Part shown: positions 34,192-42,500 of the stretch, in pieces
Position numbering within the stretch: position 1 is the stretch's first letter
Layout: every line of letters starts with the position of its first letter
Assembly: GCF_003002915.1 (NCBI RefSeq)
Contig: NZ_PVTG01000011.1
Location: 1 to 64,000, forward strand
Direction: 5' to 3'
Source of the DNA: Geodermatophilus tzadiensis
Lineage (GTDB): Bacteria > Actinomycetota > Actinomycetes > Mycobacteriales > Geodermatophilaceae
Length of the DNA stretch: 64,000 nt
Notes under the pieces: model-generated
Databases searched by the model: none
The model's input: the letters and a program-made list of their open reading frames with translations, nothing else
Told to the model about the DNA's origin: nothing
Program-made: the position numbers and the translations under genes

Positions 34192-34622
34192 GCACCCAGC
34201 CGCAGCCGCCGTCGATGGTCCTGCGCCCGGAGGAGATCGAGCGCTTCGACCGCGGCAACGGCGTCGTCACCGTCCCGTTCGTCGGGAGGTGGAACTGCGA
34301 GGGCAACCGGGTCACCACCGGGATGACCGTCTTCTCGCCGGGCACCGGGATCCCGCTGCACTCGCACAACGTGGAGGAGACCGTCCTGGTCTTCGCGGGC
34401 GAGGCCACCGCGGTCGTCGGCGACGACGAGTTCGACCTCGTCGCGGGCCAGGCCACCTGGGTGCCCGCCGGCGTTCCGCACTGCTTCCGCAACCGCGGGG
34501 AGGGCTCGATGACCATCTACTGGGTCTACGGCGGTCGCGACGTCACCCGCACCATCACCGCGACGGGGGAGACGTTCGAGCACCTCTCCGACAGCGACCG
34601 CGGCGCCACCCCGGCGTCCTGA
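34188..34622 (+). CDS. Cupin domain protein
   Basis: A 144-residue single-domain cupin. The first motif GTGIPLHSHNVEETVLVFAG supplies two His and a Glu for metal binding, and the second, VPAGVPHCFRNRG, supplies the third His. This arrangement fits small metal-dependent isomerases, dioxygenases or binding proteins. It starts at GTG 34188, overlapping the monooxygenase stop, and is 11 bases before the tartrate-type dehydrogenase gene, so it belongs to the same operon. The substrate is not known. Confidence 0.8.
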   Translation: MSTQPQPPSMVLRPEEIERFDRGNGVVTVPFVGRWNCEGNRVTTGMTVFSPGTGIPLHSHNVEETVLVFAGEATAVVGDDEFDLVAGQATWVPAGVPHCFRNRGEGSMTIYWVYGGRDVTRTITATGETFEHLSDSDRGATPAS

Positions 34623-34633
34623 GAGGACCGGCC

Positions 34634-35734
34634 GTGACCCCTCCCGCGACGCCCGCACCGCCGCGCTCCTACCGCCTCGGCGTCATGCTCGGTGACGGCA
34701 TCGGCCCCGAGATCGTCCCGGCCGCCGTCCACGTGGTCGACGCCGCCCTGGCCGCCGCCGGCGCCGCGCCGGCCGACTGGTCGCAGCTGCCCCTGGGCGC
34801 CTCGGCCATCGAGGAGCACGGCAGCGCCATCCCGCCCGCCACGCTGGCGGCCCTGGCCGGGCTGGACGGCTGGCTGCTCGGACCGCACGACAGTGCCGCC
34901 TACCCGGAGCCCTTCCGGAGCCAGCTCAACCCGAGCGGGGCGATCCGCAAGCACTTCGACCTGTACGCCAACATCCGGCCGGCCCGCGGCCTCGGCGGCG
35001 GGACGGCGATCGCGCCCGACACCGACCTGGTGGTGGTCCGGGAGAACACCGAGGGCTTCTACGCCGACCGCAACACCCACGCCGGCACGGGGGAGTTCAT
35101 GCCGTCACCCGACGTGGCCGTCGCGATGGGCGTGTTCACCCGGCGGGCGGTCGAGCGGATCGCACGGGCGGCCTTCGAGCTGGCCCGGCGCCGCCGCCGG
35201 AGGGTGACGATCGTGCACAAGGCCAACGTGCTGCAGCTGAGCTCCGGGCTGTTCAAGCGGGTGTGCCTCGAGGTGGCCGAGGGCTACCCCGACGTCGCCG
35301 TCGACGACGTCCACGTCGACGCGATGACGGTGCACCTGCTGCGCCGGGCGTCCGCCTTCGACGTCGTCGTCGCGGAGAACATGTTCGGCGACATCCTGTC
35401 CGACCTGGCCGGTGAGCTGGCCGGCTCGCTGGGCACCGCCCCGTCGGTCAACGCCTCCGACGACCGCTGCATGGCGCAGGCCGCGCACGGGTCGGCGCCC
35501 GACATCGCCGGGCGGGGGCTGGCCAACCCGGTCGCGATGATCCTGTCGGCGGGCATGCTGCTCGACTGGCTGGGTCGGCGGCACGGCGACCAGCGAGCCC
35601 TCGACGCCGCGGCGCGCGTGGAGGAGGGGGTCCGCGCCGCCGTCCGCGACGGGGTGTGCACCCGCGACCTGGGCGGCAGCGCCTCGACCGGCGAGTTCAC
35701 CGCGGCCGTGGTCGAGCGGGTCGCCGGACGCTAG
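34634..35734 (+). CDS. Isocitrate/isopropylmalate/tartrate dehydrogenase-type enzyme
   Basis: A 366-residue beta-decarboxylating dehydrogenase. Motifs include LGVMLGDGIGPEIVPAAVHV (nucleotide side), IRPARG and VVVRENTEGFYADR (substrate Arg and Glu), HKANVLQLSSGLF with the active Lys, VDAMTVHLLRRASAFDVVV and FGDILSDLAGELAGSLG (metal Asp pair), and HGSAPDIAG. It resembles tartrate dehydrogenase/decarboxylase more than LeuB, but specificity cannot be fixed from sequence. It starts at GTG 34634, downstream of the cupin. Together with the LDH2-type enzyme it implies hydroxy-dicarboxylate breakdown. Confidence 0.85.
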   Translation: MTPPATPAPPRSYRLGVMLGDGIGPEIVPAAVHVVDAALAAAGAAPADWSQLPLGASAIEEHGSAIPPATLAALAGLDGWLLGPHDSAAYPEPFRSQLNPSGAIRKHFDLYANIRPARGLGGGTAIAPDTDLVVVRENTEGFYADRNTHAGTGEFMPSPDVAVAMGVFTRRAVERIARAAFELARRRRRRVTIVHKANVLQLSSGLFKRVCLEVAEGYPDVAVDDVHVDAMTVHLLRRASAFDVVVAENMFGDILSDLAGELAGSLGTAPSVNASDDRCMAQAAHGSAPDIAGRGLANPVAMILSAGMLLDWLGRRHGDQRALDAAARVEEGVRAAVRDGVCTRDLGGSASTGEFTAAVVERVAGR

Positions 35735-36906
35735 GCGCCGGTGCCGCCGTCCACCGCCAGCCGGCGGGCGGCGGCACCGGCCAGGGCCAGCGCCCCGGCG
35801 GTCGCCCACAGCACCCCAGCCGAGCCGACGCCGGCGGCCAGGAGCCCGACCGTGCTGGGCAGGAGGACCTGGCCGAGCCGGTTGCCGGTGAGCCGCAGCG
35901 ACATCGCCCGGCCACGCAGACCGGCGGGCGCGACCTCCGCCAGCCACGACATGGTCAGCGGCTGGCCGACGCCCAGGCCCAGGCCGAGCAGGACGACCAG
36001 CGCCACCAGCGCCGCGGGGGGCAGCGGCGCCGCGACGGCCGCCATCGACGCGGCCGACAGCAGCACGCTGGTCAGCATCAGCCGCCGGCGGCCCAGCAGC
36101 GCCACGAGCCGGCCGAGGAAGAACCGCGACGTCATCGAGGCGACCGCGCGCAGGGTGAGCAGCAGGCCGACGAAGCCGGCGGCCAGTCCGCGGTCGGCGC
36201 CGAGCGCGGGCAGGTAGACCAGCGTGATGTCGACGGCGGCCAGCACGATGCAGCTCACCGTCAGGGCCCGCAGCAGGCCGGGCAGGCGCAGCAGGGTGCC
36301 CATGCCGCCGCGCTCGGCGGCGCCCGCGGCGGCGGCGCGCGCCGGCAGACGGAGGACCGCGGTGCAGGCCAGCAGCGCGACGGCGAACCCGGCCGCGACG
36401 AGGAAGACCGGCCGGGTGTCGGGCAGCGTGCCCGAGCCGCCGACGGCCGTGATGAGCGCCGGTCCCAGCGCCTGGCCGAGGGACGCGGCGAAGGTGTAGT
36501 GGCCGAAGGCGGTGTCGAAGCGGCCGGGCCCGGCGGTGTTGGCCACCGCGGCCTGCTGGCCGACCACCGACAGCAGGTGGCCGGTGCCGAGCACCACGCT
36601 GGCCGCGACCAGACCCGCGGCCCCGCCGCGCCCGGTGGCGAACAGCGCCGCGGACGCCAGGACGAGGACCGCGCCGGCGAGCAGCACCCGCCGCTCACCG
36701 AAGCGGTCGGTGGCCTGCCCCGAGGGCACGGCCAGCAGCAGCGGGACCACGGCGAAGGAGGCGGTCAGCGCACCCAGCCAGGCCGCGGGGACGTCGAGCT
36801 CGAGGGCGCGGTAGGCCGACGCGGGCCGGAGCACGAAGGTCACCACTTGCGTGAGCGCCGAGTGCGCCAGCAGCAGCGCCAGCGCGCGGCGGCCGCCGGC
36901 GGTCAC
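35731..36906 (-). CDS. MFS transporter (cassette 2)
   Basis: A 391-residue major facilitator with 12 predicted helices. The loop 2-3 motif reads GQATDRFGERRVLLAG (about 62-77), and the second-half copy is GRLVALLGRRRLM. The C-terminal half has GLRGRAMSLRLTGNRLGQVL. It starts at GTG 36904-36906, overlapping the second GntR gene by 4 bases. Its stop overlaps that of the tartrate-type dehydrogenase. Association with GntR suggests import or export of the cassette's carboxylate. Confidence 0.85.
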   Translation of the reverse strand: MTAGGRRALALLLAHSALTQVVTFVLRPASAYRALELDVPAAWLGALTASFAVVPLLLAVPSGQATDRFGERRVLLAGAVLVLASAALFATGRGGAAGLVAASVVLGTGHLLSVVGQQAAVANTAGPGRFDTAFGHYTFAASLGQALGPALITAVGGSGTLPDTRPVFLVAAGFAVALLACTAVLRLPARAAAAGAAERGGMGTLLRLPGLLRALTVSCIVLAAVDITLVYLPALGADRGLAAGFVGLLLTLRAVASMTSRFFLGRLVALLGRRRLMLTSVLLSAASMAAVAAPLPPAALVALVVLLGLGLGVGQPLTMSWLAEVAPAGLRGRAMSLRLTGNRLGQVLLPSTVGLLAAGVGSAGVLWATAGALALAGAAARRLAVDGGTGA

Positions 36907-37607
36907 CGACGTCCCCCGCCGTGGACGGCCCGCCCGTGCTGCTCGGCGGCGAGCCGGTCGGCCGAGCGGGCGCCGAGGCTGGTCTCGACGTGGGTGCGCA
37001 TGAGCGCCGCGGCCGCCTCGGCGTCCCGGTCGGAGACCGCGTCGAGCAGCGCGCGGTGCTCGGCGGCGCGCTGCTCGACCTCCTCCTCGCTGCGCCCCGC
37101 CGCGAGCGCGTGCCGCCGGTAGCGGTCGGTCTTGTCCCACAGCCCGTCGAGCGCCTCGACCAGCAGCGCGTTGTGCGAGGCCCGGTAGACCGCCGCGTGG
37201 AACGCCCGGTGCCCGTCGAGCTGAGCGGGGGAGGCGCCGGCGTGCAGCGAGGTGAGCGAGCCCAGTGCCGCCCGCATCCGCGCGAGGTCCTCGGCCGTCC
37301 GGCGCTGGGCGGCCAGGCCGGCGGCCAGGGGGTCCAGGCTCTGGCGCAGCTCCAGCAGGTCGCGCGCCTCCGCGGCGTCGAGCGGGGTGACCCGCGCGTC
37401 GCGGTGCGCGTCCAGCTCGACCAGGCCCTCCTGCTTGAGCAGGCGCAGCGCCTCGCGCAGCGGCGTGGTGCTCACGCCCAGCTCGCGGGCGAGGACCGCC
37501 TGGTTGATGACCGACCCGGGCGCCAGCTCCCCCGACAGCACCATCTCGCGCACCCGGGCGTGGGTGCGCTGGCTCTTGGTGGCTGCTCCCTCTTCGGCGG
37601 CTGTCAC
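36903..37607 (-). CDS. GntR/FCD family regulator (cassette 2)
   Basis: A 234-residue regulator with a GntR winged helix (about 12-75: RTHARVREMVLSGELAPGSV, ELGVSTTPLREALRLLKQEG) and an FCD domain (85-220, with DLLELRQSLDPLAA and HRAFHAAVYRASHNALLVE). Start chosen at GTG 37605-37607 because AAGGAGG lies 4 bases before it; longer frames to 37676 are less likely. It is coupled to the MFS gene and divergent from the second ABM gene, so it probably represses both sides until an acid ligand binds. Confidence 0.82.
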   Translation of the reverse strand: MTAAEEGAATKSQRTHARVREMVLSGELAPGSVINQAVLARELGVSTTPLREALRLLKQEGLVELDAHRDARVTPLDAAEARDLLELRQSLDPLAAGLAAQRRTAEDLARMRAALGSLTSLHAGASPAQLDGHRAFHAAVYRASHNALLVEALDGLWDKTDRYRRHALAAGRSEEEVEQRAAEHRALLDAVSDRDAEAAAALMRTHVETSLGARSADRLAAEQHGRAVHGGGRR

Positions 37608-37713
37608 GGCGCCTCCTTGCAACGACGACATACTCGTGACCTGCGCCTTCGCATGGGACTGGCGCGGACCGGCCACCAGCTTATAACCTCGGCCCGACCG
37701 GGAGGGGGAGGCC

Positions 37714-38070
37714 GTGTTCAGTCAGGTGGTGCAGGTCCGCGTGCGGCCGGGGTGCCGGGAGGAGTTCCTCGCCGTCGTCACGGCCACCGCGGAGGCGACG
37801 GTGCGCGACGAGCCGGGGTGCCTGCGCGTCGAGGTGTGCGAGGTGGCCGGCGAGCCCGACGCCTTCGTCGTCACCGGGCTCTACGCCGACGACGCGGCGT
37901 TCGCCGCACACGGACGGACGCCGCACGCCGCCGCGTGGCAGCGGGTGGCGGAGCGCACCGTGGTGCCGGGCACCGAGGTCGGCACGGCCGGCCGGGTGCT
38001 GGTCGGGCACTGCGTCGGGGGATGGGCGGAGGCGCTCCCGGGAGCGCACCAGGACGAGGAGGAGCGATGA
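37714..38070 (+). CDS. ABM domain monooxygenase, cassette 2 (paralog)
   Basis: A 118-residue ABM domain: VVQVRVRPGCREEFLAVV, RDEPGCLRVEVCEV, ALYADDAAFAAHGRTPH-type (here GLYADDAAFAAHGRTPH), followed by a C-terminal His/Asp-rich tail (about 105-118) absent from its paralog at 33880. About half the positions look identical to that paralog. It starts at GTG 37714, preceded by GGGAGGGGGAGG. It overlaps the RraA-like gene by 4 bases. A cofactor-free oxidation or a binding role is expected. Confidence 0.78.
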   Translation: MFSQVVQVRVRPGCREEFLAVVTATAEATVRDEPGCLRVEVCEVAGEPDAFVVTGLYADDAAFAAHGRTPHAAAWQRVAERTVVPGTEVGTAGRVLVGHCVGGWAEALPGAHQDEEER

Positions 38071-38555
38071 GCCGGGCGACGACCGACCTGTGCGACGAGC
38101 ACCCGGAGGCGCAGGTGTGCGACGCGGGCTTCGCGGCCTTCGGCGGCCGCCCGGCGTTCAGCGGGACCATCAGCACGCTCAAGGTGTTCGAGGACAACAC
38201 CCTGGTCCGCGACGCGGTCGGGCAGCCGGGGGAGGGCCGGGTGCTCGTCGTCGACGGCGGCGGGTCGCTGCGCTGCGCGCTGCTGGGCGGCAACCTCGCC
38301 GTCGCGGCCGCGGAGAACGGCTGGGCCGGCGTGGTGGTCAACGGCGCGGTGCGCGACGCCGACGAGATCGACGCCCAGCCGATCGGCGTCCGGGCGCTGG
38401 CCACCCACCCGCGGCGCAGCGTCAAGGGTCTGCACTCGGGCCAGGCGGGGCTGCCGGTCGTGTTCGCCGGCGTGGTGTTCCGCGAGGGCGAGTGGCTGTG
38501 CGCCGACCGGGACGGGATCGTCGTGCTGCCGGCCGCGCCGGAGGCGGACGGCTAG
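38067..38555 (+). CDS. RraA/HMG aldolase family protein
   Basis: A 162-residue protein of the RraA-like fold. The conserved core LLGGNLAVAAAENGWAGVVVNGAVRDADEI (residues about 72-101) carries the G-x3-R-x2-D-type metal and substrate site, and GVRALATHPRRSVK follows. Such proteins are either RNase E regulators or class II 4-hydroxy-4-methyl-2-oxoglutarate/oxaloacetate aldolases. The catabolic context (GntR, MFS, ABM) favours the aldolase. It starts at ATG 38067 with GAGGAGG upstream, overlapping the monooxygenase stop. Confidence 0.82.
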   Translation: MSRATTDLCDEHPEAQVCDAGFAAFGGRPAFSGTISTLKVFEDNTLVRDAVGQPGEGRVLVVDGGGSLRCALLGGNLAVAAAENGWAGVVVNGAVRDADEIDAQPIGVRALATHPRRSVKGLHSGQAGLPVVFAGVVFREGEWLCADRDGIVVLPAAPEADG

Positions 38556-38567
38556 GACCCGCTTGCC

Positions 38568-38879
38568 TCAGCCCCGGCGGCGGAACGGGCGCCACCGGCG
38601 GCGGGCGGGCACCGGCACCGGACCGGGCGGCTCGTCGCCGGGGTCCCCGGCGGGCATCGTCGCCGCGGCGTGCCGCTCGTGCAGCCGGGCGCGGAGGTCG
38701 TCGGGCGTGTACGCGCGGCGCTGCCGCTCCCCGCGGACCAGCACCGCGCCGGTGGCCGCGACCCCGGCGACCCCGGCCGAGCCGAGCAGCTGCCACGCGT
38801 TCTTCGGGAGCTGGTGGGCCCGGCTGACGACGGCGGCGTCACCCGCGACCTGGTGTAAGGACCCCCTGCCCCCCGCCAC
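38568..38879 (-). CDS. Small membrane protein with start inside repeat D
   Basis: A 103-residue protein with one weakly hydrophobic helix (LLGSAGVAGVAATGAVLV, about 31-48), an Arg-rich following segment (GERQRRAYTPDDLRARLHER) and a basic C-terminus. The only in-frame usual start is GTG 38877-38879, which lies inside repeat copy D; no other start codon precedes the conserved part. The first 10 residues therefore come from the repeat. The original start may have been lost when the repeat inserted, so the gene may be a partial copy. Function unknown. Confidence 0.45.
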   Translation of the reverse strand: MAGGRGSLHQVAGDAAVVSRAHQLPKNAWQLLGSAGVAGVAATGAVLVRGERQRRAYTPDDLRARLHERHAAATMPAGDPGDEPPGPVPVPARRRWRPFRRRG

Positions 38880-38925
38880 TCGCAGGCTCGCGGCGGGACC
38901 CTGCAGGGGGCCGAGCGGCTGGTTG
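38856..38925 (-). repeat. Dispersed palindromic repeat, copy D (reverse orientation)
   Basis: The plus strand begins TAAGGACCCCCTGCCCC and contains CTCGCGGCGGGACCCTGCAG. Its reverse complement aligns with copy B over the core (CCGCCGCGAGC, GGGGGGCAGGG). It sits between a small membrane protein and a truncated hydrolase. Confidence 0.65.
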
Positions 38926-38937
38926 GGAGGCCGGCTG

Positions 38938-39165
38938 CGCCGCGGGACGGCGGCCGAGACGGTGTTCTACGCGGAGCTGGTGGCCGCCACCTACGCCGAG
39001 ATGGGGCTGCTCCCGCCCGACCGGCCGCGCAACTCCTACGACCCCGGCAGCTCCTGGTCCGGCGACGACCTGCCCCTCCTGCAGGGCGCGACCCTGGGCG
39101 ATGAGATCCCGGTCGACGTGCCGTCTGCCCCGTATCAGCAGAGAACCGTCAGACCTCAGGAGTAG
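38938..39165 (+). pseudogene. Cysteine hydrolase (NlpC/P60 or YiiX-like) C-terminal remnant
   Basis: The plus frame ending at TAG 39163-39165 matches the end of YiiX/NlpC-P60-type hydrolases: AETVFYAELVAATYAEMGLL, then SYDPGSSWSGDDLPLLQGAT and LGDEIPVDV. Relatives usually have FCSELVA or FCAELVA at this point, where the Cys is catalytic; here it is Tyr. The upstream half of the gene is missing, and the fragment begins just past repeat copy D. It is most likely a decayed 3' fragment, though a short ORF from GTG 38962 is possible. Confidence 0.55.
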
Positions 39166-39205
39166 GACGGAACTGCACGAGGGGACCCCTCCCAGGAGGC
39201 TCGCC

Positions 39206-39538
39206 ATGGTCACCACCGCCACGATCACCACCGCCACCCCGGTGATCGACCGCCGTCCCCCGACCGCGCTCCGGCCGCTGCCCGACGTCGCCCGTGACGT
39301 CCTCGCCGTCGCGTGGGCGCCCGGCGCCGCGCCGCCCCGGGAGATCCGCGTCCGGCCCGAGCTCCACGACCGGCTCCGCGCGCAGCTCGGCCCGGCGGTC
39401 GAGGTGTCCGGCCTGCTCGGGGACCCGGCCGGCGTGCCGCTGGTCGTCGACCCGCTGCTGCCCCGCAGCCCGGGCTTCGAGGTCCGCCGCGTCCCGCCCG
39501 GCGGCCCGGTGCGCCCGCGCCTCGCGGCGGCCGCCTGA
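39206..39538 (+). CDS. Hypothetical protein, Pro/Arg-rich
   Basis: A 110-residue protein of unknown family. A Thr-rich start (MVTTATITTATPVIDRRPP) precedes a domain with RVRPELHDRLRAQLGPAVEV and DPAGVPLVVDPLLPRSPGFEVRR, which has the look of a small alpha/beta fold. No membrane segment or cysteine is present. AGGAGGCTCGCC precedes the ATG at 39206. It converges on the cydDC gene, with the stops 2 bases apart. Function cannot be assigned. Confidence 0.5.
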   Translation: MVTTATITTATPVIDRRPPTALRPLPDVARDVLAVAWAPGAAPPREIRVRPELHDRLRAQLGPAVEVSGLLGDPAGVPLVVDPLLPRSPGFEVRRVPPGGPVRPRLAAAA

Positions 39539-39540
39539 GC

Positions 39541-42500
39541 TCAGGCGACCAGGGCGGGCTCGGGAGCGCCGAGCCGGACGACGCTGTCGCCGGGCTGCTC
39601 GAGCGCGTCGTCGTGGGTCACGCAGACGACCACCCGGCCGGCCAGGGCGCGGCGCAGGTCCCGCACCAGCGCCGCGGCGGTGGGCGGGTCGAGGTGCGCG
39701 GTGGGCTCGTCGAGCAGCACGACGTCGCGGTCGGCGAGCAGCGCCCGGGCCGCGGCCAGCCGCCGCCGCTCGCCGCCCGACAGGGCGGTGCCGCCGGCGC
39801 CGACCGGGGTGTCCAGGCCCTCGGGCAGGCCGGCCAGCAGCGGGCCCAGCCCGGCGGCGACCAGGGCCGCGGTCATCCGCGCCTCGCCGTCCGGGCCGGC
39901 CAGCGCACCGCTCGGCGCGGCGAGGGCCAGGTTGGCGCGGATGGTCGAGGCGAACACGTGGGCGTCCTGCGGCAGCCACGCCGTCCGCGACCGGACGGCG
40001 TCGCCGGTCAGCCGGGCGGTGTCCACACGGGCGAGGTCGTAGCGGCCCGCGCGCGGCCGCAGCGCCGCCAGCAGCACGGCCAGCAGTGTCGACTTGCCGG
40101 CGCCCGACGGCCCGCGGACGACCAGCCAGCCGCCGTCCGCCCGCGCCTGAGCGGACAGCCCGCGCAGCACGTCAGGGCCGCCCGGCCAGCCCGCGACCAG
40201 GTCGGTGACGGCGACCTCGCGCACGGGGGCGGGCGCGGGCAGCGGGTCGGCGGGGTCGGCCGGCACCGGTGCGGTCAGGACGGCGTCGAGGCGGGCGCGG
40301 GCGTCGGCCAGCGCGCCCCGCCGCTGCAGGGCGGCGACCAGGCCGGTGGACGGCTCAGCCAGCGCCAGCGGGGCCAGGCCGAGCACGGCGACCTCCGGGC
40401 CGGCCAGCCCGCCGGCCGCGCCGAGCGCGGTGGCCAGCACCGCGGCCAGCCCGGTGCCCAGCACGACCAGCCCGGTGCCCAGCGCGCCGGCCCGGGCGCC
40501 GGTCGCGGCCACCCCGGCGCGCCGGCCGGCGACCGCGGCGAGGTCGGCGGCGGTGGCGGCGGCCAGGCCGTGCGCCCGCAGGTCGGCCGCGCCCTCGAGC
40601 GCGGTGGTGACGTCGCGGAGGGCGCCCACCCGCAGCGCGCCCTCCTCCCGGGCCGCGCCGGCGTCGACCCGCCGGTGCACGAGCAGCACGCCGAGGGCCG
40701 TCGCGACCAGCACGAGGGCCGTGGCGCCCGCCGCGGCCGGGGAGAGCAGCGCGAGCGCGCCGACGGTGAGCGCCGGGACGGTGGCCGCCACCAGCGCCGG
40801 CGGGACCACCCGCACCGACAGGTCCTGCACCAGGCCGACGTCGCCGACCACCCGGGCCAGCGCGCTGCCCGGCGTCCGGTCGGCGGCCACGCCCTGGGCG
40901 GCCAGCGCGCGCCACACCCGCACCCGCAGGTCGGCGGCCGCGCGCAGGGCGGCGTCGTGCGCGGCCAGCCGCTCTCCCCAGCGCAGCCCGGCCCGGCCGA
41001 GCCCGAAGGCCCGGACGCCGACGATCGCGACCAGCAGGGTGAGCACCGGCGGCATCTCCGCGGCCCGCACGATGAGCCAGCCGCTCACCGCGGTGAGCGC
41101 GACGCCGGCGCCCGCCGAGGCGGTGCCCGCGGCGACCGTCCGGACCAGCGCCCGCCGCGGCCACCCCAGCCCGCCCGTCGCCGCGGGAGCCGGGGCCGCG
41201 GCCGCTGTCGCGCCCGCTGCCGCGAGATCGGCGCTCTCGTGGCGATCGGGCGCTGATGGCCCCGAGACCGGCGATCTCGCGGGGAGGGAGGCGGGGGCGG
41301 TGCCGGGGAGGACGACGGTGCGGTCGGCGAGCGCGGCCAGGGCCGGGTCGTGGGTGACCAGCAGGACGGTGACGGTGCCCCGCAGCTCGGCCAGCACGGC
41401 GGCGACCCGGGCGGCCGAGGCCGCGTCGAGGTGGGCGGTCGGCTCGTCGAGCAGCAGCAGCCGGGCGCCGCGGCGGACCCGCAGCAGCGCGCGGGCCACG
41501 GCCACCCGCTGCAGCTCGCCGGGCGAGAGCGTCGTGCAGGTGCGGTCCGCGAGGCCGGCGGCGCCGACGTCGGCCACCGCGGCCGCGAGATCCACCCCGC
41601 TGCCGCCCGCGTGCCGGCGCAGCTCGTCGCCGACGGTGGGGGCGGTCGTGCGGGGGTGCTGCGGCACCAGCGCGATCCCGCCCGCGGGGACGCCGGTGAC
41701 GGTGCCGGCGACGTCGGCGGCCGGGTCGAGCGCGCCGGTGAGCGCGGCCAGCAGCGTCGACTTGCCCGAGCCGCTGGCCCCGCGCAGCACGACGAGCTCG
41801 CCGGGCCGCAGCGCCAGGTCCAGCGGTGGCAGCGCGGGCAGCGCCCGGCCGGGGTGGCGCACGGTGAGCCCGGTGACGACGACGCCGGCGCCGCGCGGGT
41901 CGTCGTCGTCCCCGGCGGCCACGGGGGAGCGGCCGTCGGGGGCGGCGAGCACGGCGCGCGCCTCGGCCGCGGCCAGGGTGGCGGCCTCGCTCGCGTGGTG
42001 CGCCGCGCCCAGGGCGCGCAGCGGGGCGAAGGCCTCGGGTGCGAGCAGCAGCGCGGTCAGCCCGGTGGCCAGCGCGAGGTCACCGTGCACCAGCCGCAGG
42101 CCCACGGTGACCGCGACCAGCGCCACCGACAGCGTGGCCACCAGCTCGAGCACCAGCGCCGAGACGAACGCCAGCCGCAGCACGGCCAGCGTGCGCCGGC
42201 GGGAGACCTCGCCGAGCTCGGCCAGCGCGGCCACCTGGTCGGCGGCGCGGCCCAGGCCCACCAGCACCGGCAGGCCCCGCACCAGCTCGGCGACGTGCGC
42301 GGCGAGCCGGTCCAGGGCGCGGGCGGCGTCGGCGGTGCCGTCGCGGGTGGCCAGGCCGACCAGCGCCAGGAACAGCGGCACCAGCGGGAGGGTGACCGCG
42401 ACCAGCCCGGCCGAGAGCAGGTCCGTGGCGGTCAGCACCACCAGCAGCACCGGCGGGACGACGAGCGTCTGCGCCAGGGCGGGCAGGTAGCCGGCCAGGC

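Noticed and set aside
41161..41300. Break between CydD and CydC read as two separate genes
   Set aside because: No stop or start codon with a ribosome binding site occurs in the linker; the frame is continuous through the inverted repeat.
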